A stretch of DNA of 64,000 nucleotides. Source: Erigeron canadensis (lineage: Eukaryota; Streptophyta; Magnoliopsida; Asterales; Asteraceae). Made by a program: the position numbers and the translations under genes. Positions 21,996-33,010 of the stretch are shown here, piece by piece; within the stretch, counting starts at the first letter, position 1; each line of letters starts with the position of its first letter. Location: assembly GCF_010389155.1 (NCBI RefSeq), contig NC_057762.1:35648055-35712054 (forward strand), given 5' to 3'. The notes under the pieces are model-generated. The model did no database searches, was not told where the DNA came from, and saw only the letters and a list, made by a program, of their open reading frames with translations.

Positions 21996-23984
21996 GAAGG
22001 TCCCTAATGGACTCGTCCCTCTGTTCGTTCGACATCATCGGACGAGTCCACACCGTTGGGTGGGACTCGTCTCTTGTTCGTCCGGGTCACTCGTCCGGTG
22101 CGTTCGTTCCTCCAGGGACGAATGTTGTTTGTATGTTTTTTTTTAATGCAACGGATAGTTTTCAAGGAAGAAGACAAAACTTTTCAACTTTCAAAAGTTG
22201 GCAAAACAGGTCCCTGTAACGGCTTGTTTGACCACCTGCAGTTCAAAAACTTTACACTTTTAGTTCTTTAACGGCTAGTTTTTGAAAAAGCCTACATAAG
22301 CACTAGAACACACCACACTTGCATGATTCAGATATATTCACACATACAAAACCATTTTAAGCAGAAAATCATGTCGAACTTCAACAACCAAAAAGAAAAC
22401 GACTTCTGGAACAACGCCGTGAACGATTTTAATCAATCGTACTCTAACCAGCCACCACAAACACCCTTCATCCCACCACCAAATGACCCCCGTTATGCTC
22501 AGTTCATGGCAGCTTATTATGTTTCACTTGCCGCTGCACAACCCCCTAATTTCTACCATGGGGGGTCGTCGTCAGCTGCACAATTTCAACAACACGATCA
22601 ACACTCGTTTCCCACACCACCATGTAACCCCACCCCCACACACGAATCTGCTCCCACGCCAGAATCTGTTCCCACCCCCCAATCCATCCCTGAAGCACAA
22701 CCAAAAAAGGGTCGGGTCAAAAGCATGTCCAAACGCACCAAGAAAAGCAAACAACCAAAAGAACCTGCTGCAAACTCGTCAAATTGGACCGAGCTTGAGA
22801 TGAAAGTTCTCACTGAGTGTTGGATCGATGCTACAGAAGATCCATACATCGGCAAAGACCAATCTGTTGATTCTTTTTGGGGGATAATCATAGATAAGTA
22901 CAATGCAAGATTCCCCAGCAACACAAGAAACCACAATCAAATAAGTGGCAAGTGGAGAAAGATCAGAACAAATGTGTCAAAGTTCAACGCAATCTGGAAA
23001 GGCTATGATGGTCATCGGTGCAGTGGTGAGAACGATGCCCAAGTAATGGAGGAAGCGCGATCAGAGTACTTTACTTAAACCAAAACTCAGTTTACCATGT
23101 ACGATTGTTGGTTGCTTGTGAAAGATAAGCCAAAGTTCTTCGCTCCATCCGGTCATGATGTTCTGGGCCGAAGCTTGCATAAAAGGAAAAACGTTCTTAA
23201 TGTTGTTGATAGTGAAGATGAGGAGGAGGAGGGGACCCAATTCGCGGCGGTGGACCTTGGTGATAATGACTTCTTCGGTCAGGATACATATACACGCCCC
23301 CTACTAAGTCAAAGGCATCACGAACATTTGCTTCTTCCGATGCGAGGTCTGCTCGTTCTTCAGCTTCCGACCTAGCCGCCCGACTTGACCGACTTGGGTG
23401 TAAAAAGGAGGCGGTGTTGGATGAACAACAAATGTCTTTGGCTGCCATTCGTGAGGAAGAAAGGAAGCGCACCATGTATACTGCTCTTTTTTTCATGGAC
23501 AAAACAGAATGTGATGATGAGGAGAAGAATTACATCAAGGAAGCCAAGAAGAAACTCATGGCGGAGTACAAAGACTTCCTTTTCGGTCCCAATTAGTTTA
23601 GGTTTAATTTAAAAAAATAAAAATGTTGTTGTGTTTTTTTTTTTGTTTTTTCATTTTTAGGTTGTGTGCTTTAGTTTATTGTAATTTGTTTTTTTTTTTA
23701 TGTTCTAAATGTATTTGTATTTTTATTTCTAACGAACTTGTGTGTTTTGTTAATAATTTGTGTTAATGGACTAAAAATGTATTTTATTAATAGTTTAGAG
23801 GGTTAAAAGTGTAAAGTTTGGATAAATGGGTAGAATTAAATAGTTGGTGGGTCAAAGACTAGTCTTTGGTGGATGAGTCAATTGGGTGCATTTTGGGGGG
23901 ATTTGTCCTTGGAGTGTTTTTTGCTGATGTGGCGCTGACAGGGACTAGTCTTAGGTGGATTTGTGGTGTCCATTGGGGAGCCTC
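21996..23984 (+). mobile_element. PIF/Harbinger-type DNA transposon carrying only ORF1
   Basis: The terminal inverted repeats are GAAGGTCCCTAATGGAC (21996-22012) and, on the other strand, GAGGCTCCCCAATGGAC (23968-23984), 14 of 17 identical. TTA flanks both ends (21993-21995 and 23985-23987), the 3-bp duplication typical of PIF/Harbinger. Subterminal regions hold repeated near-palindromes such as GGACGAGTCC, GGGACTCGTC and GGACTAGTC, plausible transposase/ORF1 binding sites (inference). The 1,989-bp interior holds a broken Myb-like ORF1 and no DDE transposase, so the copy is non-autonomous. Confidence 0.85.
22371..23596 (+). pseudogene. Harbinger ORF1 Myb/SANT-like protein, disrupted
   Basis: Recognised as the Myb/trihelix-like ORF1 of plant PIF/Harbinger elements, often mislabelled 'glutathione S-transferase T3-like' in databases. 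I start it at MSNFNN (22371) because family members begin this way; an upstream in-frame ATG at 22323 is also possible. A Pro/Gln-rich N-terminus and a basic KKGRVKSMSKRTKKSKQ stretch precede a Myb-like domain at about residues 138-205 (NWTELEMKVLTECW ... KWRKIRTNVSKF). A TAA at 23076-23078 interrupts the frame after residue 235, where relatives keep reading. The frame resumes at once (FTMYDCWLLVKDKPKF). A second lesion, consistent with loss of one C in the run at 23297-23301, shifts the frame. The C-terminus then continues to KDFLFGPN and a stop at 23594. ORF1 proteins normally bind DNA with the transposase. Two lesions argue that this copy makes no complete protein. Confidence 0.85.
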
Positions 23985-24003
23985 TTAGGGTCCAGAATAT
24001 CTT

Positions 24004-24708
24004 GGGACGCGTTTAGTTCGAGAAAACACTCATGTTTTTTATTTTTGTTTTTCAAGAAAACAAGAAAAACTGAAAATGCGTTCAAATTGTATTTTCGTAA
24101 AACAATTTTCCAAGAAAATAAAATCCTTGTTTTCATTTTTTGAACTAAAATTAGAAACTACTTTTTTTTGTTTTCCGTTTTCTATATTATGTTTTCCAAG
24201 ATAATATGATGGAGAAATAAAGTCCTTGGGATTTAGCCCAACTGTACATTTAATGCCCCTTAATCCCTTATGTCTTTCGGCCAAATGTTGGTTACGGGTT
24301 CAAAACCTTTTAAAGGCATATTAGGAAGTCTTTGCCAATGAGGTGTAGCATGAGGGTTTTCTCTAGCATTAGCTAGTTTCCTCCAGATCGGTAGTGGGAC
24401 TTCCACCGCCAGTCATGCCCTCGGATTGACTGTGCTGGTGACGTGGTCGATCTCTACCGGACGATGAAGAGGCATGCCGCTAAGTCCAATCACAACTGCT
24501 GTTCAAGAAAAAGATGGAGAAATAGAAAACAAAAACAAGTGAATTTGAACACGTTTTTTAGATTTCTCAGATGGAAAAATGAAAATTGCATATTTTAATT
24601 TAAACGCGTTTCAAAATTTTCAAAAGTTTTCTTGAAAAAAAAAACCGTTTCATTTTCTAAAAAATTGGAAATGCAAAAAATAGAAAATATTATTTTAAAC
24701 TAAACTCC
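24004..24708. mobile_element. MITE with A/T-rich TTTTCTAGAAAA interior, split by a SINE
   Basis: The left end GGGACGCGTTTAGTTCGAG and the right end (complement) GGAGTTTAGTTTAAAA are imperfect inverted repeats. The interior is full of GAAAACA/TTTTC words matching the MITE at 27723-28086. Without the SINE and one copy of its duplication at 24220-24524 it would be about 400 bp, similar to that 364-bp copy. Confidence 0.6.
24220..24512 (+). mobile_element. tRNA-derived SINE with 12-bp target duplication
   Basis: GATGGAGAAATA occurs at 24208-24219 and 24513-24524. The 293-bp insert starts with a tRNA-like head: box A-like TTTAGCCCAACTGTAC and box B ACGGGTTCAAAACCTT about 60 bp on. It ends in CAAGAAAAA, an A-rich tail. 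It is inserted into the MITE at 24004-24708 and is therefore the younger of the two. Confidence 0.85.
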
Positions 24709-24910
24709 TAAACATTTTTGATGTGTTATGGTTTAGAATTTGGATAAATATGTTATACGAATTCTTTTTACATATAACTTCAATTGGCTTAAAGCTAGGA
24801 GTAATAGGCGCCGTAATAATCCAGGTTTAGCCGCCTGGTTTTCCTCTTGTGATTATGGCAAATGAATCGAAGAGCCACTAGGGGCCAGGGCACTACCAGG
24901 TAGCTTGTTT

Positions 24911-24996
24911 TATTTTGCTATATGTAACGCATATCAAGTGTTCGTTGAAAGTTTATTTTGCTATATGTAACGCATATCAAGTGTTCGTTGAAAGTT
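24911..24996. repeat. Perfect tandem duplication of 43 bp
   Basis: Two identical 43-bp units starting TATTTTGCTATATGTAACGC lie head to tail. No difference between copies was seen, so the event is recent. Confidence 0.95.
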
Positions 24997-26174
24997 GTCT
25001 ATGAATATATCATTTATTTTATCAAGTACCGTTTAATCTTTTTTTTTTTTGTTTTCTAATTGATATTTTTGTACCCACAGGGAGGAACACACTCAAGCTT
25101 GCCACAACCTCTCATTCTTGACCAAGATTAATCTCTCTGTTATACAATTCAAGTAAGCATTCTAAACTTCGACCAAATTTATTTATTTAGCTTGTGAATT
25201 ATAGTAGTGTCATATATTGAATAGTTGATTATTGATGATTTGATGGGGTTAGAGCGCATGTGAGGCAATTGAGTGTAAGTTAAACTTGATATCCTGTTCT
25301 TTACTCTTTATTTTATATGGGAATAAAAGTGGGGTAGAGACAACTATTTTAATGAGTCAATGATCAATATCGTTGGTTTTGAAGTTGTTTTTTTAAGATA
25401 TGTTCCAAGGACGAGCAAGTAAAAGACTATATATATGATATTGTCATATTCAGTGCCATCACAAGGCTGAACAAAGTGTAACGCCTTATAAAACCAAACT
25501 TACTATGTTTCTGTAGGTTTATAAACCAAAGTAATTGATTGTAACTTGGTTCTCATCATATCATCATCCTTTCCTTCGGCAATTATTACTGTATTTATTT
25601 GTTTAGTGTTTGTAGAGTAGTCTTTTTAAGATTAACAAAGTTAGAGCTGACCATAAGGCTGGTCGTGCAAGTGGGTAAAAGGAGGTTTGGGTTTAAATAG
25701 ACCTTTTTGGCTTGTTGAATGCTTAAAAATTGGGCACTTAGATTGGCCGGAGTGAGGTTGGCTCCAGCCCGGTGTCATCCCATGCCACCCTAAAACGTCT
25801 CGTTACATGGCCTCGAGGGACCTTTCGAGCAAAACAAGCCCCCTCCACGGCAAGGATATGCAACCTTGTTTTTTCTTTGTTGTAAATTAATGTGTGTATA
25901 TAAAGTATGCATACGCTCCATTCATATTTTCTATATCTCTAATCTAAGGTAACTTCACATCTAAAATAAGAGGAGAATTCAAAATTTTGTGAGATGCTAA
26001 CTGATGTTGGGTGAAACGGTAAGTTTATTAACTTTGTGTTAAGTTCTAACAATACCCTTGTATTTGTTTTTATTATTTTTTTTACTTTTTGTTTTCAATA
26101 TATATATCAATGATAGAGTTTTATATTAGTTGATTTATTTTGTTATATATATATATATATATATTTTCTTATGA
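24997..26174. other. Intergenic DNA, no gene recognised
   Basis: A CAG-GGAGGAAC junction at 25078-25090 and a GC-richer patch at 25740-25860 were noted, but neither continues into a frame I can support. Confidence 0.4.
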
Positions 26175-26237
26175 GGTCATGAAAGGACTGGACTCGATAA
26201 GAGAAAACACGAAATATATATATATTTTACAGAAAAT

Positions 26238-26365
26238 CCCCACTGCGGCGCAGTGGGGTTGAGCACTCCTACTGCACCGCAGTGGGAAGTCTTTGACCTG
26301 CGCGAGAAAAATCCCCCACTGCACCGCAGTGGGGTTGGACACACTCCCACTGCTCCGCAATGGGA
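26238..26365. repeat. Four GC-rich 20-bp palindromes within the solo LTR
   Basis: Near-palindromes of the form CCCACTGCRSCGCAGTGGGG lie at 26238-26257, 26268-26287, 26315-26334 and 26346-26365. They form two units of about 77 bp, each with two palindromes. GC content far exceeds the surroundings. They lie near the 3' end of the minus-strand LTR, about 55 bp from its edge. Variants such as CCTACTGC and CCGCAATGGG break perfect symmetry. Confidence 0.9.
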
Positions 26366-27722
26366 AGTCCCTGGTCCAGACCTGCAAAAACAACACTTTG
26401 ACACTAGACTCAACTTGCAAGGCTTTCAACTCAAATCCAAACCTTTCAACCCATGATTAAGACTTCAAAATCTTATAAAACATTTTTTCATCCGATTCTA
26501 ACATGTAAACATCATTCAAACTTCATTTCCCATCAAATGGGTCAAATGTCAAACATGGGTAATCAACCAAAATGATCATGATACCTTCAAAAGCTTATGA
26601 CTCAACCATGAGCCCCTTTACAAATGAAATTTTGTTCAAACCAACTGAAACAAGATATTTTCCAAAATGACCAAATCAATACCAAGAGCTATAGATGAGG
26701 TGGGACTTCTAATTATCTACACAATGTACCAATCTACCTTCAAATCTTCCAAAAGTCTTTAGCTTCAAACTCTAAACAATCAACTCAGTTCCTTCTCCCG
26801 GAACCACCTATAAGAGAATTAAACGACTAAAAATATAAGCAAAGGCTTAGTGAATATAATTGCATACATTTATGAACACGAAGGAGGGCAACGCACAAAT
26901 GACTATTACATGTAACCTATGACACCGCTGTGTCATATCTACATGCTCACCTTTGCACTCTAACGCTATACATGGATCAATATAAGCTAAACAAACATAA
27001 TCAATATCAACTATCAGGATTCTTAGGTCCTAGAGGTTCTTAGGCCTCATACACACTATGCCCTACATGGGCTTAATGCCAAATCAATTACCACATATGG
27101 ACACAACTCAACATCATATGGTAATTGACCCAACGTATATACAAAGTTATGCAAATATACTCATCTCCTTCGCTACTTGAACAATAACTCGATAAATGGC
27201 AATGCACAAATACAAGCTTCAACCTATAATCATATCATAATATGCATAAGCTTACATTCACAAACTTGTCTAACTCAACTTGGTTATTCTTATAAATCAC
27301 TAGCTTTTTCTAAATCCAACCCAACTCATTTGTCATTGAGTTATTTCACATTCAATAATTTCACTTGGCAGTTCAATCTACCACTTTCATCATCATTTCT
27401 TCAACTAATAAAAAACAACATTTCTCACAAATCAACATTATCAAGTGAACATACCAATTTCTTAATCAAACTTATCATACAACTCAATGACAAACTAGGT
27501 TATATAAGAATTTGGGAAAAATTATACATAAATCAACTTCTAGCAAAAATCCTCAATTTGGGTTACTCGAAGAACCCTAATTTCAATAGATAGATAATAA
27601 CTAGATTAAGGGAATCAATACATCAAGAATTCAAGGAACTAATTCAAGACTCTAGGTTACAATTTCCTTTTCCCTCTTTTCCTCTTGGAATTCGGCCACC
27701 ACCACAATCACCACAACCCTAA

Positions 27723-28086
27723 GGGGACGTTTGGTTATAGAAAACACCCCTTGTTTTTCATTTTTGTTTTCCAAGAAAACATGGAAAATAGAAAACGCGT
27801 TCTAATCATAGATTTCTAAGAATGTTTTCTAAAAAAAACAAAAAACAAGGTTTTCTATTTTTCCATAAAAAACTTGAAAACACCTTTTTCTTGTTTTCTA
27901 TTTTCCATTTTCATTTTCCAATTCATTCCACCCGCTCCCCTCACAATTCTAACATGTTTTCTAGTTTTCTAATTAGAACGCGTTTTCAAAATTTTTATTT
28001 GTTTTCTAGAAAACAAAAACCCCTTTTATTTTCTAGAAAATTAAAATTGAAAAACTAGAAAACATTTTCTACAACCAAACGCGCCC
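27723..28086. mobile_element. Tourist-like MITE, TAA target duplication
   Basis: Starts GGGGACGTTTGGTTATAGAA and ends CTACAACCAAACGCGCCC, inverted repeats with TAA outside both (27720-27722 and 28087-28089). The 3-bp TWA duplication and GGGCGCGTTTGGTT-like end suit Tourist/Harbinger-derived MITEs. It is nested in the solo LTR and hence younger. The 78-codon frame inside is low-complexity noise. Confidence 0.8.
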
Positions 28087-28754
28087 TAACTTTTCAATTT
28101 CTTGATTATATAAGGACTATTGTTATTATGAATTCTTTGTATAGATTGATTGAATTGCATGAAGGATTTCCTTTAGAGTTAGGTGAGGATAAGAAAAAGG
28201 AGTTGGAGAAGATGGTAGTGGAAATGTGAATAATGAAAAATGAATGTGGCTGGCACATTATGGGGATGCCACGCCCCATCTAATTTCTTGGTAATATAAT
28301 ACCCGCTATTCGCTAAAGTTTCAACTAAATTAACCCTATAACCAAAAATAAAATACTACGAAATTAATTTAATGTCAAAACTAAAATAAGGGGTTAATTT
28401 CTTTACCATAACAACTTTGGGGTGTTACAGGTCATATGGGTTGCTGGGTCATGGGTTGTGAGTCAAGGTTGAAATTTCTAACCTGAAACTTTTAGTGGGT
28501 TGGGTTAGGGTCAGAGTTTTTTAACCCACCAAGCCGAACCCGAACCCATTGACAATCCTAGTCAGTGGTGTGTGTGGAGGCCATATTAGGAGCTTACTTG
28601 GAGAAGTCTCACTCCATCATTTTGGAAGGCTTCCGCATATATGATGTAGCACTCACGTGTTGCAAGTCGCCCTTTCAGGAAGAGATCGACCATACTCCCA
28701 TCAGCCTTAATGTCTCGCAACCTTTTTTCATCCAATGAATAAACCTTTAACCCT

Positions 28755-28922
28755 TTCATTCAAGGTTGGATGGCCTTTTCTACCATTTAGGTAGAAACTG
28801 GAAGCAGCCTCTCTACTTAGGTAAGGTAAGGTCTGTCTACATCTTAACCTCCCCCATACACCGTCGAGATATTGGGGCTCAAAACCCGCGAAAGGCGGCG
28901 CTGAGCAGTTACTTACTTACTT
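28755..28922 (+). mobile_element. SINE family B, 5'-truncated, (TTAC)n tail
   Basis: Carries TCTACCATTTAGGTAG, GCAGCCTCTCTACTTAGGTA, CATCTTAACCTCCCCCATAC and GGCGCTGAGCAG, then TTACTTACTTACTTA as a simple tail. Same body as 9186-9335 (inverted) and 63537-63750. The tRNA head seen at 63537 is missing here. Confidence 0.7.
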
Positions 28923-29250
28923 AGTCTTGTTTTTGTTTAACCCGTTGAGATAATTTATAATTTACCTAACACATTCATCACAATACACTTGGTATGTTAA
29001 CATGTCAATACGTAATATCTTAATCAAATACGTCATATAGCGCTAACTCAGTCCTGTTTATCAAACTTCAAGAATAGACCATTAACCCTTTTAGTCTTGT
29101 TTTTGTTTAACCCGTTAAGATAATTTATAATTTAATTAACACATTCATCACAATACACTTGGTATGTTAGCATGTCAATACGTAATATCTTAATCAAATA
29201 CGTCATATAAGACTAACTCAGTACTGTTTATCAAACTTCAAGAAAAGATC
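28921..29250. repeat. Tandem duplication, 170-bp unit
   Basis: TTAGTCTTGTTTTTGTTTAA starts copies at 28921 and 29091. They stay nearly identical through the CACATTCATCACAATACACT and AACTCAGT-CTGTTTATCAAA blocks to about 29250. A handful of substitutions separate the copies. Confidence 0.9.
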
Positions 29251-31342
29251 TCAAAATTAGTCACATTTAAAGCTACCAAAAAAGGAAAGTCGACCCTGGC
29301 TTGACGTCGTCATCATCACCAACAATTTTTGCCACCGTCACCACCAAATGCTGTCATGACCACCAGTTGCTGTCTCCCTTACACGGCCGCTGCTATTACA
29401 TAGCGTGGATAACGGTCTATGGTCTTTCAATATAAACTAACGACACATCATATACATCCAAAAATCCAATACATCGACACGTATTAATTGCACAATGTGG
29501 AATTTGAATATATTTGGCTCTTGGAGTTTTGCTTGACGTTGTACTTTACCCAATATATATGGATACAAAAATATTAATGTGACTGAGCGGGACCAGGTTG
29601 TACTTCATATAATATCTGAAAAATATTGTATGTATACATAGTCTAGTCCACATTGGAAAAACACCTCGACTATGGTGTTTCAGCATGGGAGCTCAGCTCA
29701 CGTGCGAGAAATTTGAGTGTCCATTAAACTATATATTTATATATAAGAAAATAATTCGTATTGCAGACTTTAACTAAGCTTAAATATTGTTACATTAGAA
29801 AAAATTACAAATTAAACCTTTTAATTTGATAAACATACATAACCCCTTGAATTATACATAAAACCTCTTCTGAATTTTACATAATCTCTCACTCCTTTAC
29901 CTAAGATAAGTATTGCATGCTTAACCCAACATTTTTCCTTTATATATACAATAATAATACAAACAGAAGTCTAGTATATATAAGAGGCTAGAAGGCGCTT
30001 GATCGCTCGCAATTAACATGACGAATACGATTTCTTATGTAAAGTCTAGTATAAAAAAGTCAAACTCAATTGCAACCAACCATTTAATATCGAATATCCT
30101 GATTCCTCATATAAATTATAACCAAAAGCATTATTAGTTTCTTTTACCAATTTACTTCACTTTTGTACATTATGAAAAGAGGAGCGATGTATTGAAAATT
30201 TGAAAGTTAACAGCCAATTTATGGTATATTTGCAAATAAGTTTGTACACGATTGGCAAAAATCTTGCGTGAAATACAACCAATTTTTTAAATACAACCAG
30301 TACTTTCGTTCTAAAAATCTACTTAGATATATTTCTATTGGTAATGTCTCGGACAAAGTCAACATTAATATAGCTACACATCTATATGTAATTACCGTTA
30401 CTGAAGCTGCGAGCCTGGTCTTGACTGTTCTAGTGTTCAGTGTGGTATTCATTCTCGTCCGACTTATATATCACGACATTAGAAAGGTGATTTATGTAGA
30501 CATACTTTGGTAGTTTATCCGTCGGTACAATTTAAATAAAATTTATATTGTTATTGGGCTTAACTGAACTTATTGGGCTCACGTACATCAAGTCCTTGGT
30601 ATGTAACTATTCATTAACTTTCAATAGTTTGTCCAAAAAGTAAAAGGCTTACTGGATCAGTGGGAATTCGTAATTTGTTATTCATTGCTTTTGGGTCGAA
30701 AAGACTACAACTTACATAGTTCAATTCTATCAGTGTAACTAAAATCATAATAACGTACTTCGGTTAAAGCCCATAACTAAAACTTATTATATTTTGTTTC
30801 TCTTGCCAGGATATAAAAAAGTGAACGACAACATTCTTTTCAAGATGCAAGCCTTATAATTAGATCACTAGTGATTTGAAATTTCAAATTTGTTGTTGGC
30901 ACAAAACATTGATTGGGTTCCAGAACCCTATTCTTCCTTTGTGTTCAATAATTTTGTCTTTGTGATTGATGTTTCACACTCAATCATGTATAAGAATCTG
31001 ATTCATAGGGTAATAGAACATTTGTTTATGACTTTAATATGTTAATGATTGGTTTTTACAGGTCGAAGGCCAGGAGGTGTTTGGATGTGCAACGCAAAGC
31101 AAGTGTCATTAATGAACTTGATTCACATCTTTTCGCTGTCTAGGAACACGCATTAAGAATATGTTTAACCATCATAGAGTCGTTGCGGCTAAAGAAGTGC
31201 ACTTACAGGGTTAATGTGAAACATTTAAGTGTCAACTTTCATTACTATTATTGAGTTTTGTAATTCTGACGATGGAACAACATTTTTGAGGAAGATGCAT
31301 ATGCAAATATCGTCTATCACTAAGCTCAAATACTTTTTTTTT
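29251..31342. other. Intergenic DNA, no gene recognised
   Basis: A pair of overlapping frames on opposite strands at 30219-30513 (77 and 81 codons) has no recognised similarity. TTTTTACAG at 31054-31062 would be an acceptable splice acceptor, but the following GC-richer sequence to about 31210 has stops in every frame. Confidence 0.4.
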
Positions 31343-31351
31343 TTTGTTTTT

Positions 31352-32815
31352 GAGTTAATTACAAAAATTGTTCTTGTCATGAACTGATACTTGCAGCTTT
31401 CATCCATAAGTTTCATAAATTACAGTTTTAATCTAAATAAGTTTGCTCCGTCAACAGTTTTGGTCTAAATCACTAAAGGCCATTAAATATGAGGTCATGT
31501 GACTTCCACATTATGGGTACATTGGTCATTTTCTAAACACAAGGACCAAAAGCGTAAGTAAACAAAAAGAATTCCAGAATTAATCATCATCTAATTACAA
31601 TATTAATCAATTTTTTTAAAGTTGAAAATCAAGTTTAAGTTCAAATCCAAATCCAAAATTAACCAACGAAATCAAAAAACTAAAACTCTTATTATTATAA
31701 AACAAATATAAATATAAACGGATATAAATACACAAAACCAAAAAATATGGAAAAATTTCCATGTCTACTTGCTTTCATTATCAGTACCATATAGTCCATA
31801 ATCATTAGTCAAAATCAACCTACCACCAGCACATCCAATATGATGATACGCATGGAAATCCATGAAAATATCAAAGATTCAGAACCTTATGACTTTGAAA
31901 TATATATGGTCGTGACTTCTTATGTTGGTAAACTACAATCAGGTGAGCTAACATTTTATTCTTATTCGAGGGAAAAATGAAGGTTGCTCGAGTTCTTGAT
32001 CAACCTGAATCTCCAACCATCACCCACACCAACCGAAACCCGATTAATCAGACCACCATAACGCCAGAAAAGACCACTTTGTCGCCGCCCTCAAACCCAA
32101 GGATCGTAGCCGCCACTCATCCTTCGCACCAGTTTTCTTTATGTGGCGCGGTTGTTTCTGGAAATGAAAGTAATATAGACATAGATCTATATATATCGAA
32201 GATATAGATCAGAGATATTAGATATATGGTGGTGGTGGTCCGGCCACCGACGTCGGTGTCCGGTGGAGCTCCGGCTATAGGAATTTTTTTCTTTACCTTT
32301 TCTTCATTTACTTAAATTTTGGTGGTCAATGAGGGTTACAAATGGATGTTTAGTTTTATTTTGAATTTCAGATCTATTAACATATATAGAATTTCTCATG
32401 TGTTTATATCTTAGATGGGATTCACAACTGAGAATGTGGGGAAGAAATTTTTTTTGAATATATCATTCTTGATTCTTGATAATAAGATTTTTGGAATTTG
32501 TTTAAATGAAACTTAAGTAAGTGATCTGGTGATTTTGTTTGGAAAAGTTATTGATATGTTATTTGTTGATGATGATGAAGAAGATCTGGAGGAAAAATAT
32601 ATATCAAAAGTGATTATTTTGGTCCTTTTGTAAGGGAAAGACTAGAATACCCATCATGTGCAGGTCACGTGATGGGTAGTTTAACGTCAGTTTGAAGTTT
32701 GGACTAAAACTGTTGACAGAGCAAACTTATTTGGACTAAATCTGTAATTTATGAAACTTAGGGATGAAAGTTGCAAGTAACAGTCCACTACAGGGATGAT
32801 ATCTGTAATTAACTT
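31352..32815. mobile_element. Mutator-like long-TIR element, possible Pack-MULE
   Basis: The ends are inverted repeats of roughly 110-170 bp. The left starts GAGTTAATTAC and runs through ACTTGCAGCTTTCATCC, TTACAGTTTTAATCTAAATA and GTCAACAGTTTTGGTC. The right returns the same words inverted, down to GTAATTAAC. TTTGTTTTT lies directly outside both ends (31343-31351, 32816-32824), a 9-bp duplication as for Mutator elements, although low complexity weakens it. Between the TIRs, 31977-32280 is richer in G+C, with an ATG frame of 76 codons at 31977-32207 and a CCGGCCACCGACGTCGG block. This looks like captured gene sequence (inference). No MURA transposase was seen. Confidence 0.65.
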
Positions 32816-32855
32816 TTTGTTTTTTAACAACGAATCAGGAGTTAGTAGTTAGCGG

Positions 32856-33010
32856 TTAATATTTTTTTTAACGGAAACAAATAATATTAATAATATAAAA
32901 GCAACTAATAAGATGCTAAACTACAAGAACGATACAGTTATAAATCTAGAAATACAACTGAATAACAAGTTCTTGATTCTTCCCCAAACTTTAACCAGAT
33001 ACAAGGATGC
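32856..33010 (-). mobile_element. LINE- or SINE-like 3' end
   Basis: TTTTTTTTAACGG at the left and ATCTAGAAATACAAC, CAAACTTTAACC further right match the insert at 61129-61440. On the minus strand this is a retroposon 3' end finishing CCGTTAAAAAAAA. The 5' part cannot be delimited. Confidence 0.5.

Larger units (their letters stand above)
26180..28429 (-). mobile_element. Solo LTR, probably Ty3/gypsy, with 5-bp target duplication
   Basis: On the minus strand the LTR begins TGTAACACCCCAAAG at 28429 and ends CCTTTCA at 26180, i.e. TG...CA. GGTCA flanks both sides (26175-26179 and 28430-28434). Removing the nested MITE at 27723-28086 and its extra TAA leaves about 1.88 kb, the size of a large gypsy LTR. 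No gag-pol or second LTR is present, so it is a solo LTR left by recombination. TGTAACACC starts are common among plant gypsy LTRs; that assignment is from memory. Confidence 0.75.

Noticed and set aside
22483..22936. Frames on both strands inside the Harbinger ORF1 region
   Set aside because: Shadows of the Pro-rich ORF1; the plus-strand frame from 22371 matches the known family.
26169..26456. Overlapping frames with repeated PTAPQWEV-like or CGAVG-like peptides on both strands
   Set aside because: They are translations of the palindromic array in the solo LTR and are open on both strands because of the symmetry, not because of coding.
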